Shown: positions 34,626 through 41,014 of the stretch, piece by piece
Layout: every line of letters begins with the position of its first letter
Numbering within the stretch: position 1 is the stretch's first letter
Origin: a bacterium
Lineage (GTDB): Bacteria > Pseudomonadota > Alphaproteobacteria > Rhizobiales > JAKIUO01
Length of the DNA: 41,014 nt
Assembly (NCBI GenBank): GCA_024228495.1
Contig: JAAETJ010000978.1
Location: 1 to 41,014 of the forward strand
Reading direction: 5' to 3'
Translations under genes and position numbers: made by a program
The notes under the pieces: model-generated
Databases searched by the model: none
Seen by the model: the letters and a program-made list of their open reading frames with translations, nothing else
Told to the model about the DNA's origin: nothing

Positions 34626-34635
34626 AGGGGATTAA
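34621..34635 (-). promoter_or_regulatory. CtrA-like box upstream of fliF
   Basis: The minus strand reads TTAA-TCCCCTA-TTTA, matching the CtrA consensus TTAA-N7-TTAA with one mismatch and the right spacing. The Caulobacter fliF promoter is a class II, CtrA-dependent promoter, and sciP, the CtrA antagonist gene, is the next gene upstream. Confidence 0.5.
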
Positions 34636-34922
34636 CAATAGGAAGAAATTGCCGGGTGAAATTGGAAATTTTGTAAGCCAGCGCATATGGGGGGGCAAGG
34701 CGATTACGACTGGTGAGAAAGTCTTAAGGGATGGGGTGCTGGGCGCTATGCAAGAATGCAAAACGGGCGTCTAAGCATATTTATTGGAGGAAAATACGCA
34801 AAGGACACCCGTTTATTGGACAGGGACGCAAAAACAAAGCCTGTCCGAATTCGGTAAGTATGATCATGCCGCAAAAAGATAAATCGTTCCTGAATCAACG
34901 GTCATTTTTTTGCGATATGAAT
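34636..34922. other. intergenic region between sciP and the fliF promoter
   Basis: No gene is supported. Two inverted repeats are present: AAACGGG (34761-34767) with CCCGTTT (34808-34814), extended by further partial pairing, and GGACAGG (34818-34824) with CCTGTCC (34840-34846). They may end the leftward sciP transcript or be RNA structure. A plus-strand frame at 34731-34973 lacks coding character. Confidence 0.35.
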
Positions 34923-35213
34923 TTATTTCATGGTTGGCCGGGCCCGAAGGTCCTGAATACGCGTCGTGCGTAGACCTTTGACACCATGAGAACTCAATGT
35001 GCGCTGCCAGCTAAGGAATTCCTCAACAGACAAGCGATATCGATCACAGGCATCTTCCAGAGAAAGGAGGCCACCACGTACCGCAGCGACCACTTCGGCC
35101 TTGCGACGGGTCACCCAACGACGGGTGTTTGCAGGAGGAAGGTCTGCAATACTCAAAGGACTGCCATCCGGGCCAATGACAAATTTAGCGCCCGCTCTAT
35201 ACTGTTCGGTCAT
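34923..35213 (-). CDS. sciP: CtrA inhibitor SciP
   Basis: SciP (DUF1153) is a small helix-turn-helix protein that binds CtrA at promoters and blocks RNA polymerase recruitment, limiting CtrA-driven flagellar and cell-cycle genes. The 96-residue product shows the family pattern KFVIGPDGSPLSIADLPPAN, RRWVTRRKAEVVAAVRGGLL, SLEDACDRYRLSVEEFLSWQ, HGVKGLRTTRIQ. ATG 35213 matches the family start MTE; GTG 35222 would add three residues. It lies between the fliF operon and flgD, all on one strand. CtrA itself is not in the window. Confidence 0.92.
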   Translation of the reverse strand: MTEQYRAGAKFVIGPDGSPLSIADLPPANTRRWVTRRKAEVVAAVRGGLLSLEDACDRYRLSVEEFLSWQRTLSSHGVKGLRTTRIQDLRARPTMK

Positions 35214-35558
35214 GTTACTCACTACTAAAAATCAAGACCATATATACCATCGAACCAAATCAGTGACGACGTCACGATAAGCAAGGTCCTCAAACGAAGG
35301 CGATCAAAGGTATTACTCATTTACGAAGTGGTAGTATAGGCAGCACTGTTTAAAGATCGCGTGAACGCAGACCTTAACAGCTGGGAAAATCTATCCCGAA
35401 ATTGTATCGTGTTGATACGAGGGGCACTGATTAAGAGGCTGTAAATCATAAATCAGCGTAGCAAGGCTCTGATTTATAGCTCATTTATTGATATTTTGGC
35501 CAATGCGGAAAAAACACTGTCTGCGTGATCATTTATTAGTTGATGAGTGCTTTAAGGG
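35214..35558. promoter_or_regulatory. intergenic region upstream of sciP
   Basis: These 345 bp hold no gene. Visible structure: GTGAC-N3-GTCAC (35263-35275) about 50 bp before sciP, and ATAAATCAG (35448-35456) with CTGATTTAT (35469-35477) just beyond the end of flgD. The first may be an operator of sciP; the second may stabilise the flgD transcript. No full CtrA box was found. Confidence 0.35.
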
Positions 35559-36239
35559 CTAGCTGCTGGTGCGAATTTCCGAGATGTCATCGACGCTAAA
35601 GCGCGTTCCATTGACGAGCAGGATAGGAATATCACCGCTCATGTCGACCCCATCGACGATACCACGCACAGAAACATTGACGGGGATCGGGTTTTCAGCA
35701 GCATCTCTTGCAGTGACGGTGAGAGTATAATTTCCGGACGCTGCTGTGCTGCCAGTGGAGGTTGTGCCATCCCATGAAAAACTGCCATCCCCTGCGGTCA
35801 GAGCTCCCTCACTCGAAAAAACTTCATCTCCATTGGCATCTTTGATGACATAGGTGACGTTTTCACTGCCAGCGGGAATATTGAGACCCCAATTAGCGGA
35901 ACCATTGGCAAGCATAGTGGTATTGCCGGCAGAGTTGATTTCCTTGCCCATATAGCCAATGACGGAAAGCGATGCGTTGGCTGCTGACAGGCTAAGCAAG
36001 GCTTCAAGTTTCTTGTTGGATTGCAAGAGCTGCTCGACCTCTGAATACTGGATCAGCTGTTGAGTCATCTCATTAGTATCGAGCGGTTTTGTCGGGTCCT
36101 GATTTTGCAGCTGTGTTGTCAGTAGTGACAAAAAGGTGTCAAAGTTTTCGTCAACGGTCTGTGCGCCGGTCACCGAAGAACTTGACCCACTATTGATGGT
36201 TTGTTTGGCGGTGGCAATGGCGGCGGCGATATCAACCAT
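35559..36239 (-). CDS. flgD: flagellar hook cap protein FlgD
   Basis: FlgD caps the growing hook and directs hook subunit assembly; it is exported by the flagellar type III system. The 226-residue protein has a conserved N-terminal region with NFDTFLSLLTTQLQNQDPTK + PLDTNEMTQQLIQYSEVEQL. A beta-sandwich core follows, with the FlgD Ig-like fold (VTYVIKDANGDEVFSSEGAL, GDGSFSWDGTTSTG) and a C-terminal VDGVDMSGDIPILLVNG strand. It follows fliK on the same strand, 102 bp apart, and is probably in the same sigma54-driven transcript. The hook gene flgE, often next, is not present here. Confidence 0.94.
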   Translation of the reverse strand: MVDIAAAIATAKQTINSGSSSSVTGAQTVDENFDTFLSLLTTQLQNQDPTKPLDTNEMTQQLIQYSEVEQLLQSNKKLEALLSLSAANASLSVIGYMGKEINSAGNTTMLANGSANWGLNIPAGSENVTYVIKDANGDEVFSSEGALTAGDGSFSWDGTTSTGSTAASGNYTLTVTARDAAENPIPVNVSVRGIVDGVDMSGDIPILLVNGTRFSVDDISEIRTSS

Positions 36240-36341
36240 GTTCGTATTCCTTGGCTTTTTCCTGCACGGCCCAAAGCTCCTGTCAGGATGATTGTCTCTT
36301 GTTCAACAGTTTCGAAGCGGCCTCGCTCCGTGAGGCGGCGG

Positions 36342-38042
36342 CTATATACTAATATCAAGGCCACCGTTCATATTGAGCGTTCTATTGACGACCGGTTCGT
36401 CACCCTCTTGGTCCCTATGGTTCTCGTCGGTGTCTGGCATTCCATCAGCTTGTGATGACTCGGCTTGTTGTTTGTTTTGATTTTCATCTTTGAGAGAAAA
36501 ACTCAGTGATCCATTGCGGCTATCGAGCCCGGCATTATTCAGCGAACGCTCAAGCTGGCGTGCATCCTGGCGCAACAGATCAAGGGTTTCTGGTTTCTCG
36601 ACGGCAAGATGGGTTATGGTCTGGCCATCGCGGCCAATTTCGAGGCGAACATCAATACGTCCAAGTTCTGGCGGGTCCAGACGGATGTTAAAGCGCTGAT
36701 GTCCCGCATTGGCCTGAGAGGCGATATGAACGGCAATATTATTGAGCGGCACTGGTGGCAGAGCTGGATTATTCGACGTTGGTGCAAAGCCCGTGATGCC
36801 AGGGGGGCGGGCTATATCGCCGGTCGCTGCCATCGACGTGGTCGGTACCATTCCATCGACTGTTTTGGCGCTGTTTTGAGCGTTTTCTATCCCTTGGGGC
36901 GAGAAGATGTTCTGCGCAATGGGTTTAAGTCTTTGCATCAGCGAGGCGGGGCGAGCTTCACCAGCACCAGAGGATGTTCTCTCTGGTGCTGGTGAAGCGG
37001 TTTGTGTCATAGGAGCGTCGCGCTCGATCTTGACTGGTGCATCCTTTACAGGCGCAGCCACTGACGTCGGCGCTTTATTGATTGTACCAGCGTCGAGAGC
37101 GGTGAATTCACGAGGATTGGCTTGAGCCGGACTTGCGCTCTGGGGGGCGGGTGCTGCTTCACCATTTGTTTTCGTCGCGACATTGCCAGTTTTTGCGTCT
37201 GGCTCTATTTTGGCGCGCGCTAGTATCGCGTCGTCGGTCGTGAGGCTCGGCTTTGCGATCACTTGCTCAGGAGGCGGATTGTTGACCGGAGCGGGCGATT
37301 GAACATTGTCGTTATGAATAATTGGGGTTTCAATCGATGGCTGAGGTTGCGGATTAATTGCGGTGATCGCGGGTTGAGCTGTTGTGCCTTCGCCAGCTGC
37401 GATGGATGCTGTACCATTGGCGAGCGGCGCTGTGCTCCCGGAGGCAGCTGGTTGCGCCAGATCGTCTTGCGCGACGGTCACAGCGGGGGAAGCCACTGCC
37501 GGGGAAAAGCCGATTGTACCAGCTGGATTTGTTTGAGTGGCGACGGGCTGGTCGCCAGCCCCTGCTATACTAATTGGTCCGGTTATGGTGTGAGGTTCAA
37601 TCCGACCAGCGACGGCAGTAAGGTTTTCAGCAAATTTTGGTACGGGTTGGCTTTCTAGCGAAGGGCTCACTGGTTCGGCGCTGAGATCAGCTGGCAATGC
37701 ATCTGGTTTTGAGGGGGCAGGGGCAATACCATCAGTTGCAGCTTGACCATCAGTTGCAGCTTGTTCACCAACGAGAAGTGGATCATTTGCGGCCAGTGCC
37801 AATAAGGCGGCGGGCAGGGCTTCAGGCGGTGGCGCAGCGAACAGGGCAGATGCCAGATCATTTTCTGCTGGTTGTTGATCGCTCAGGGCAGTGCCTTCAT
37901 TCGGTTGCGTGTCGAGCAGGCTGGCAAAAGGCGCGGCTTCGCCTGGTCCAGATGACCCCGGACAATTTTTACAACCTGCTACACTTGTATTAACTGGTGA
38001 GGTGCCCGCATTTGTAACTGCGAGAAAATGAGCATTTACCAT
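36342..38042 (-). CDS. fliK: flagellar hook-length control protein FliK
   Basis: FliK measures hook length and switches the export gate to filament substrates. The long N-terminal region (about 1-430) is low-complexity, rich in Ala, Pro, Thr and Gln, as expected for the ruler part. The C-terminal Flg_hook domain (about 430-530) reads IASQANAGHQRFNIRLDPPE, LGRIDVRLEIGRDGQTITHL, DLLRQDARQLERSLNNAGLD and ends with an acidic, Asn-rich tail. A perfect 18-bp tandem repeat occurs at 37728-37763. The start is preceded, about 75 bp upstream, by a sigma54-type promoter. The identification relies on the C-terminal domain and on position next to flgD. Confidence 0.88.
   Translation of the reverse strand: MVNAHFLAVTNAGTSPVNTSVAGCKNCPGSSGPGEAAPFASLLDTQPNEGTALSDQQPAENDLASALFAAPPPEALPAALLALAANDPLLVGEQAATDGQAATDGIAPAPSKPDALPADLSAEPVSPSLESQPVPKFAENLTAVAGRIEPHTITGPISIAGAGDQPVATQTNPAGTIGFSPAVASPAVTVAQDDLAQPAASGSTAPLANGTASIAAGEGTTAQPAITAINPQPQPSIETPIIHNDNVQSPAPVNNPPPEQVIAKPSLTTDDAILARAKIEPDAKTGNVATKTNGEAAPAPQSASPAQANPREFTALDAGTINKAPTSVAAPVKDAPVKIERDAPMTQTASPAPERTSSGAGEARPASLMQRLKPIAQNIFSPQGIENAQNSAKTVDGMVPTTSMAATGDIARPPGITGFAPTSNNPALPPVPLNNIAVHIASQANAGHQRFNIRLDPPELGRIDVRLEIGRDGQTITHLAVEKPETLDLLRQDARQLERSLNNAGLDSRNGSLSFSLKDENQNKQQAESSQADGMPDTDENHRDQEGDEPVVNRTLNMNGGLDISI
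37728..37763. repeat. perfect 18-bp tandem duplication inside fliK
   Basis: ACCATCAGTTGCAGCTTG occurs twice in direct succession, adding six residues (a doubled GQAATD-type unit) to the ruler region. Such a unit can expand or contract by slippage without frameshift. Confidence 0.85.
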
Positions 38043-38116
38043 CTAAATTTACAGCCGACCTTACGGGAACAACTGACCCTTGCTAAATTAACCATAACGC
38101 TATGTGGGAATATGAT

Positions 38117-38132
38117 TGCAAGGCTGGGACCA
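38117..38132 (-). promoter_or_regulatory. sigma54 (-24/-12) promoter of fliK-flgD
   Basis: The minus strand reads TGGTCCCAGCCTTGCA. The invariant GG and GC are separated by the required ten bases and the TTGCA element is exact; the -24 element deviates in the CAC part. The start of transcription would be near 38105, about 60 bp before the fliK ATG. FlbD, encoded in this window, is the expected activator. Confidence 0.65.
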
Positions 38133-38306
38133 TTTTGAATATTAATAAAAAAAGGCGTAAACATGCATGTGATGGAGCAACTAGTGAACGGATAAGGCAA
38201 TATTTGCAGATGGCTAGTGGGCAGTATTTTCCGCCCGAAAGGTCATAATTGCCGGGACGCGCAGGCAGCATTTCCCAATTATAACTTTCGTGCGTATATT
38301 GCTCAC

Positions 38307-39551
38307 ATGAACCAGATTGATTTTACCAATGTCCTTGATGACGAGTTGCGCGGCGAGCTTGAACTTGCCCGTGCGGCGCTATGCCTTGATGAGCCAGCGG
38401 GTTCACAAAGGGTGGTCGTCGCGATGTCAGGAGGTGTTGATAGCTCGGTGACGGCGGTGCTACTCAAATATTGGGGCTATGATGTCGTTGGTATCACCTT
38501 GCAGCTCTATGATTTTGGTGAAGCGGTCAAAAAGCCAGGAGCATGTTGCGCTGGCGTCGATATTCGCGATGCCCGTGCGATTTGCGCAGCCCATGATATT
38601 CCTCACTATGTACTCGATTATGAAAGCCGCTTTTCCAATGATGTGATGGAACAGTTCGCCGACAGCTATCTGAAGGGCGAAACGCCGGTTCCCTGTATCT
38701 TGTGCAATCAGGAAATCAAATTCAATCACATGCTCGAAGCGGCACGTAATCTGGGCGGTGTGGTGATGGCAACGGGCCATTATGTGCAAAGCCGACCAGA
38801 CGATCTAACGGACATGAACGCCAACTGGCAGATGCATACCGCTATTGATGACAGCCGGGATCAGAGCTATTTCCTGTTCGCAACCCAAAAGAGTGAGCTG
38901 CGTGAGTTGCGTTTCCCGCTTGGGGGCTTACACAAATCGTCAGTGCGGCATCTGGCATTGGCTTTTGGTCTGAAGGTCGCCGACAAACCTGATAGTCAGG
39001 ATATCTGCTTTGTGCCAAACGGTAAATATGGGGATATCATTGAGCGTTTGCGTCCCGGCACTGTGCGACCTGGTGATATTGTTCATATTGATGGGCGGGT
39101 GTTGGGGCGTCATGATGGCATTATCCATTATACCATCGGGCAGCGGCGCGGTTTGAAAGTAGCGGTGGGCGAACCGTTGTTTGTGATCAAACTGGATGCG
39201 CAAAACAATATTGTGCAGGTGGGTCCGCGTGAAGCCTTGCTGGTCAATCTGATTGCTCTGCGCGATGTCAACTGGCTTGGCGATGTTTCGCTCGATGATC
39301 TGCCACTCGACGGGTTGGATCTCAGGGTACGTATCCGTTCGACAAGTGAGCCGGTACCAGCAAAGCTGTTTATGGAAAAAGGCCAGCTTCTTGTCACGTT
39401 GGATAATGGAGATTTCGGCGTTTCTTCGGGCCAGGCATGTGTTTTCTACGAGGAAAACAAGACGGGATCGCGCGTTTTGGGAGGTGGTTGGATTGCCGGT
39501 GCATCAGTGTCCTCAGACGTAAAATTGTGGAAAAGGGAAGATATTCAATAA
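38307..39551 (+). CDS. mnmA: tRNA-specific 2-thiouridylase MnmA
   Basis: MnmA puts the 2-thio group on U34 of tRNAs for Lys, Glu and Gln, taking sulfur from a cysteine persulfide relay. Features: the PP-loop VAMSGGVDSS (about 38-47), the first catalytic cysteine Cys133 in ILCNQEIKF, GHYVQS, DQSYFLF, and the second catalytic Cys234 in DSQDICFVPNG. HYTIGQRRGL follows, with a C-terminal beta-barrel. ATG 38307 gives 414 residues, in line with the family. Upstream in-frame codons to 38217 carry no family features and overlap the divergent fliK promoter region. Confidence 0.96.
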   Translation: MNQIDFTNVLDDELRGELELARAALCLDEPAGSQRVVVAMSGGVDSSVTAVLLKYWGYDVVGITLQLYDFGEAVKKPGACCAGVDIRDARAICAAHDIPHYVLDYESRFSNDVMEQFADSYLKGETPVPCILCNQEIKFNHMLEAARNLGGVVMATGHYVQSRPDDLTDMNANWQMHTAIDDSRDQSYFLFATQKSELRELRFPLGGLHKSSVRHLALAFGLKVADKPDSQDICFVPNGKYGDIIERLRPGTVRPGDIVHIDGRVLGRHDGIIHYTIGQRRGLKVAVGEPLFVIKLDAQNNIVQVGPREALLVNLIALRDVNWLGDVSLDDLPLDGLDLRVRIRSTSEPVPAKLFMEKGQLLVTLDNGDFGVSSGQACVFYEENKTGSRVLGGGWIAGASVSSDVKLWKREDIQ

Positions 39552-39790
39552 AAAATCAAGTTCTGGGCACATTTTCGCGGTAATGCGACATCGTTAGCAC
39601 TTTAAAGCGGTGTAAAAGTCGAGTATATTGCGTATAAGCAGTCTGTCCTGTTCAAAAGCTGATGTTTTTTGACTTGGCGAGGCATGAATAACGGCAAACG
39701 GTGCACTTTAGCGGCACTATAAGGCAAGCAGTCAGTTCGTTTCTGGCGTTGTCTTGGATATTTGCGAAGCCATGGATAGGGAGTTGAGAG
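39552..39790. other. 239-bp gap between mnmA and the methyltransferase gene
   Basis: I see no gene, terminator or clear repeat here. It should carry the promoter of the methyltransferase gene, but no convincing -35/-10 pair stands out. Confidence 0.35.
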
Positions 39791-40516
39791 TTGTCTGAAT
39801 CAACCGACATATTAAGCACGTCAACTGTGCGCAATGCTTACAAGTTATGGGCGCCTGTTTACGATCAGACCTTTGGTATCATGGTACGTGCCGGTCGTAT
39901 ACGGGCCGTCAAACATATCAATAATTCGAAAGCTGGACGGGTTTTGGAAGTCGGCGTCGGTACCGGACTTTCCCTGCCGCACTACCGCACGGATCTCGAA
40001 GTCACGGGCATTGATCTTTCGCCTGAAATGCTGGAAAAAGCCCAGGACAGGATGCAGAATAAGAATTTGACCCATGTCGATGATCTCCTTGTAATGGACG
40101 CCTCTGATCTGGATTTTCCCGATAACAGCTTCGATACTGTGGTCGCCATGTTCGTTATGACTGTGGTACCTGACCCGGTTGCGGTGATGCGCGAGCTGCA
40201 ACGGGTGTGTGCACCTGGCGGCGAAGTGCTGCTAGTCAATCATTTTAGCGCTGATGAAGGTGTGCGTGGGTGGGTCGAGCAAAAAATGGCATCGTTCAAA
40301 TCAACCGGTTTGTGGAACCCGGAATTTCCCGTCGATCGCGTGATGGTTTGTGATGAGCTTGAATTGCGTGAAAGTTACGATTTGCATCCGTTTGGCCTGT
40401 TCAAATTGCTGAGCTTCACTAAACTTGAGGATGAGATGGCGCGAAATGACAAGCAACGCTTAACAACACGAGCTACCACGCAATATGCCCCCTCAACTGC
40501 TCAGGCGGGCCTCTAA
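39791..40516 (+). CDS. pmtA: PmtA-like SAM-dependent methyltransferase
   Basis: A class I S-adenosylmethionine methyltransferase of 241 residues. Motif I is VLEVGVGTGLSLPHY (from residue 51), followed by TGIDLSPEML, then DASDLDFPDNSFDTVVAMFV and CAPGGEVLLVNHF. The opening NAYKLWAPVYDQTFG and the overall layout match PmtA, the phosphatidylethanolamine N-methyltransferase of Rhodobacter/Rhizobium type that makes phosphatidylcholine from phosphatidylethanolamine at the membrane. The start is a TTG at 39791, with a GGGAG site about nine bases before it; no ATG is available nearby. Substrate assignment is by subfamily resemblance; other UbiE-like roles cannot be excluded. Confidence 0.8.
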   Translation: MSESTDILSTSTVRNAYKLWAPVYDQTFGIMVRAGRIRAVKHINNSKAGRVLEVGVGTGLSLPHYRTDLEVTGIDLSPEMLEKAQDRMQNKNLTHVDDLLVMDASDLDFPDNSFDTVVAMFVMTVVPDPVAVMRELQRVCAPGGEVLLVNHFSADEGVRGWVEQKMASFKSTGLWNPEFPVDRVMVCDELELRESYDLHPFGLFKLLSFTKLEDEMARNDKQRLTTRATTQYAPSTAQAGL

Positions 40517-40644
40517 ACGGCCTGCGAGAGCGGCGCGCGATGATGGTCGCCCGGTAGCGCGAGCGCCTCAAACCTTGAGACACTATCCGTTTTCACCTGA
40601 TCGCTCAAAAGCCTTTGGAGCCACCAGGTTTTGTTTTTATCGGG

Positions 40645-40673
40645 TTGACAATCCAGCCCCACTTTTCTAATAG
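40645..40673 (+). promoter_or_regulatory. promoter of tRNA-Met
   Basis: A perfect -35 TTGACA (40645-40650) is followed after 17 bases by TAATAG (40668-40673), a weak -10. The tRNA begins about 23 bases downstream. Confidence 0.5.
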
Positions 40674-40695
40674 GCTATGATCTCTTTGGAGATAT

Positions 40696-40772
40696 GGCGG
40701 AGTAGCTCAGTTGGTTAGAGCAGCGGAATCATAATCCGCGTGTCGGGAGTTCAAATCTCTCCTCCGCTACCA
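40696..40772 (+). tRNA. tRNA-Met (CAT)
   Basis: A full cloverleaf of 77 nt with encoded CCA. The acceptor arm is GGCGGAG/CTCCGCT (the first pair G-U), the D arm AGCTCAGTTGGTTAGAGC, the anticodon stem GCGGA with loop ATCATAA (anticodon CAT), and the T arm has GTTCAAATC. The sequence follows alphaproteobacterial elongator tRNA-Met; the initiator form is excluded by the paired first bases and the anticodon stem, while tRNA-Ile2 (lysidine) is less likely. An integrase gene ends seven bases beyond it, so its 3' end is the likely attachment site. Confidence 0.95.
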
Positions 40773-40778
40773 ATATTT

Positions 40779-41014
40779 TCAATGACTTAGCTTACCTCCT
40801 TCCTGTTTAAATCCTGTAATTTCGGCCGTTTGCGGGAGTTTTGCGGGAGTTTCCCGAAAACGCCCCTTTAAAACAACCAGTTCCGGCTTTCGACCATCGC
40901 TGTCACAGACACTATTTGAAGCTTCAATCAGCTTTGTAAGTTCAACTGCAGAATAGTGAGTTGTGATTCTGCCTGATCGATGACCCAGCAAATCCTGACG
41001 ATCTTCGAAGCTGA
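40779..41014 (-). CDS. tyrosine recombinase/integrase, C-terminal part
   Basis: The C-terminal 77 residues of a phage-type integrase; the gene runs off the right edge. The last catalytic region is visible: FEDRQDLLGHRSGRITTHYS, containing the conserved LGH histidine-arginine motif and the nucleophilic tyrosine in HYS, followed by AVELTKLIEASNSVC and a variable tail. Such enzymes integrate prophages and genomic islands at tRNA genes. It stops seven bases from tRNA-Met, convergent with it, the normal arrangement when the tRNA 3' end is the attachment site. The rest of the element lies outside the window. Confidence 0.88.
   Translation of the reverse strand, partial: SFEDRQDLLGHRSGRITTHYSAVELTKLIEASNSVCDSDGRKPELVVLKGRFRETPAKLPQTAEITGFKQEGGKLSH

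Noticed and set aside
34647-34660. TTGCCGGG near fliF and near 38250 as shared FlbD sites
   Set aside because: The same 8-mer occurs repeatedly inside coding regions of this window, so the match is not informative.
1-41014. CRISPR array, toxin-antitoxin pair or defence operon
   Set aside because: No regularly spaced direct repeats, no small paired genes of those kinds and no defence-family domains were seen in the window.

Overview
This window is chromosomal DNA from an alphaproteobacterium of moderate GC content. The order cannot be fixed from sequence alone; a free-living, flagellated, possibly marine lineage is plausible. The evidence is gene order typical of the class: surf1-thrC, NYN/folK/rpoZ/rsh, DUF2062-pdxJ-acpS-lepB-rnc-era-recO, and fliF-fliG-fliH-fliN-flbD together with the CtrA-antagonist gene sciP.

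Layout. 1-7.9 kb: end of surf1, thrC, a RimJ-type acetyltransferase, a large membrane GGDEF/EAL protein with a degenerate cyclase site, glmM, and a convergent family-5 uracil-DNA glycosylase. 8-18.7 kb: divergent NYN-domain gene, then folK, rpoZ, rsh, DUF2062, pdxJ, acpS, two tandem signal peptidase genes, rnc, era and recO. 18.7-24.6 kb: a looser accessory zone with a small secreted protein, a membrane protein, a 43-residue membrane peptide, lipB, a single-domain FliN paralogue and an outer-membrane barrel. Among them lie decayed fragments: an alanine dehydrogenase relic, pieces of transposases, and a 237-bp element with perfect inverted repeats. 24.6-29.1 kb: histidine phosphatase, fabI, rimO, a threonine-dehydratase-like enzyme and a frameshifted gene relic. 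29.1-38 kb (minus strand): the flagellar cluster flbD, fliN, fliH, fliG, fliF, sciP, flgD and fliK. 38.3-41 kb: mnmA, a PmtA-like methyltransferase, tRNA-Met, and the C-terminus of a tyrosine integrase entering from the right.

How the genes work together. The flagellar cluster carries its own hierarchy. A CtrA-like box and an adjacent palindrome lie upstream of fliF. The fliF operon encodes the sigma54 activator FlbD. fliK-flgD has a sigma54-type -24/-12 promoter with correct spacing. sciP encodes the protein that restrains CtrA. This matches the Caulobacter class II/III scheme. The tRNA-Met plus adjacent integrase marks the edge of an integrated element beyond the window. I found no CRISPR array, toxin-antitoxin pair, defence operon or clearly new multi-gene system. 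The least explained pieces are the small proteins at 19.0-20.8 kb and the palindrome-rich leader of the outer-membrane gene.
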